Shown: piece after piece, positions 62,944 through 64,000 of the stretch
Numbering within the stretch: the stretch's first letter is position 1
Layout of the letters: every line of letters starts with the position of its first letter
Assembly: GCA_965240325.2 (NCBI GenBank)
Contig: OZ251224.1
Location: 992,001-1,056,000 of the forward strand
From: Rebecca billardiae RCC1528
Taxonomy: Eukaryota > Haptophyta
Length of the DNA: 64,000 nucleotides
Reading direction: 5' to 3'
Notes under the pieces: model-generated
Databases searched by the model: none
Told to the model about the DNA's origin: nothing
What the model saw: only the letters and a program-made list of their open reading frames with translations
Program-made: the position numbers and the translations under genes

Positions 62944-64000
62944 ATGGGGGACAAGGAAGCGATCGTCGAGCGGCTGAGCGGGGTCGTCATAGGCGACCTC
63001 TCGGGCTCCGACTGCAACGAGATCGCCGCGGCGATCGGGCGGCTGAGCGGCGAGAAGCCTCCCACCAAGATCGGCCAGAAGCGCGTGTACATCGAGGACT
63101 GGTTCAACACCAACAAGGCGGCGTTTGCGCCGGTCGGCGGTGGCGGTGGCCGAGCGAGCAATGCGGCGCCACCAGCAGGCGGGGGTGGGCAGCTCTCGCC
63201 GAGCCGAGCGCCCCCGCCGCCACCCGTGGCTGCCCCCATCGGCAACGGCGCGCCTCCGCCCGGCGGCTCGAACGTCGCCAACACGCCGCCGCGCATGGGT
63301 GGCGGGCACCCACCGTCGGTCGGCGCGAGCTTCGACGCGCCCGCTGGCATGGGCGCGCCCGGCGGCGGCGGGGGCTCGCAGCTGCCCCCTCTCGAGTCGG
63401 TCGACACGATCCTCCGCGCGATCGCCCAGTTCCGCGGCGGCGAGATCCCGATGGTCGACGTGCACACGATCGCGTCCGCCATCCAGCGGTTTGACCACAC
63501 GCGCCCGCCCGGCTCGATCGCGCAGAAGCGCGTCTACATCGACGACTTCTTCCAGGCGAAGACGGGCGGGCAGTTCGAGCTGGGTGGCGGCGGCGGCGGC
63601 GGCGGTGGCGGTGCGGGCGTCGCCCTCGGCCTCGCGCCCGCCGCGCCCTCGCCCGCGCGGCCGGGCAGCGCGGCGCCGGTGGGCGCGGCTCCCGACCTCT
63701 CAAACGGCGAGGCGCTGCTGGGCGCTGTGCACGCGCGCATCGTGCAGGGCGGCGGGTGGATCGCGACGATGGACGAGGCGATCCCGCTGGCGCGCGCGGT
63801 GTACAACTTCACGAACATGCCGACCGACGGCTCCGACCCGCAGACGTACGTCGCGGACTGGTACAACTGGGTGCGGCACACCTCGCAGCCGCTGCCGCCG
63901 CCGGCCGTGCCGCCGCACGACGACTCAGCGCAGCTCGCGCTCGACGCGGCCGGCGGCGGCGCCGAGTCGGACTCGCTGCGCCGCGAGATCGCCGAGCTGA
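62944..64000 (+). CDS. Protein with three repeats of an unrecognised helical module (partial, runs off end)
   Basis: The ATG at 62944 opens a frame with no stop up to the window end, so at least 352 residues. Three similar modules of about 55 residues are separated by Gly/Pro/Ala-rich linkers. Module 1 (3-58) contains IAAAIGRLSGEKPPTKIGQK then RVYIEDWFNTNK. Module 2 (about 157-209) contains TIASAIQRFDHTRPPGSIAQ then KRVYIDDFFQAK. Module 3 (about 257-318) is more divergent and contains EAIPLARAVYNFTNMPTDGS and YVADWYNWVRHT. Shared features are a helix with A-x-A-I, a proline turn, and (Q-K-R)-V-Y-I-x-D-W/F-F. The last visible residues (DSLRREIAEL) begin a likely coiled coil. I do not recognise the module. 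The end of the gene is not in the window. Confidence 0.7.
   Translation, partial: MGDKEAIVERLSGVVIGDLSGSDCNEIAAAIGRLSGEKPPTKIGQKRVYIEDWFNTNKAAFAPVGGGGGRASNAAPPAGGGGQLSPSRAPPPPPVAAPIGNGAPPPGGSNVANTPPRMGGGHPPSVGASFDAPAGMGAPGGGGGSQLPPLESVDTILRAIAQFRGGEIPMVDVHTIASAIQRFDHTRPPGSIAQKRVYIDDFFQAKTGGQFELGGGGGGGGGGAGVALGLAPAAPSPARPGSAAPVGAAPDLSNGEALLGAVHARIVQGGGWIATMDEAIPLARAVYNFTNMPTDGSDPQTYVADWYNWVRHTSQPLPPPAVPPHDDSAQLALDAAGGGAESDSLRREIAEL

Overview
The window is nuclear DNA of a eukaryotic alga, most likely a haptophyte (in the style of Emiliania/Gephyrocapsa or Chrysochromulina/Prymnesium). Reasons: very GC-rich coding DNA; short introns that nearly all run GTGCG...CGCAG, with at least one GC-AG pair; several plastid proteins with a signal peptide followed by a transit peptide (cytochrome c6, a Tic110-like translocon protein, a DUF4239 protein, a lipase); and lower-GC intergenic DNA full of short repeats. 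There is no sign of operons, ribosome binding sites or CRISPR. The species is inferred, not proven.

Layout. 0.5-5 kb: an exostosin-type glycosyltransferase and an FBXO7-like UBL/FP/F-box protein. 5.8-7.2 kb: first copy of a 1.4-1.6 kb interspersed element (family A). 9-18 kb: an EF-hand DUF4239 (bestrophin-like) plastid membrane protein, a locus with 400-bp inverted arms, an IQCH-like protein in four exons, and a bestrophin. 18.7-21 kb: a small terminal-inverted-repeat element, family A copy 2 and AT-rich microsatellites. 21-25.5 kb: a large membrane-anchored subtilase with four repeated C-terminal modules. 25.5-31 kb: a gene-poor, repeat-rich stretch. 31-34 kb: a divergently transcribed METTL21-type methyltransferase and a GH1 beta-glycosidase. 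34.5-45.3 kb: a tandem duplication of an LRR plus TRP-like ion-channel gene; family A copy 3 sits upstream of the second gene. 45.7-58.4 kb: a dense cluster (Tic110-like, MED20-like, cytochrome c6, a VHL-domain membrane protein, an alpha/beta hydrolase, a small basic coiled-coil protein, enolase, and a lipoyl-domain/KGD4-like fusion). 58.4-61.3 kb: a second repeat block. 61.3-64 kb: a plastid single-pass protein and a gene that runs off the window end.

Functional themes. Plastid biogenesis and physiology (Tic110-like, cytochrome c6, DUF4239, bestrophin, a lipase) and central carbon metabolism (enolase, an adaptor of the 2-oxoglutarate dehydrogenase complex) are interspersed with housekeeping genes. 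Neighbours share divergent promoters (Tic110/MED20, hydrolase/coiled-coil, methyltransferase/GH1) but not a pathway.

The most unusual observation is the 249-residue mitochondrial protein at 57.5-58.4 kb. It joins an E2-type lipoyl domain directly to a KGD4/MRPS36-like tail and has no acyltransferase domain. Exon coordinates come from reading splice sites and checking that the reading frame closes; no transcript data or database search was available.
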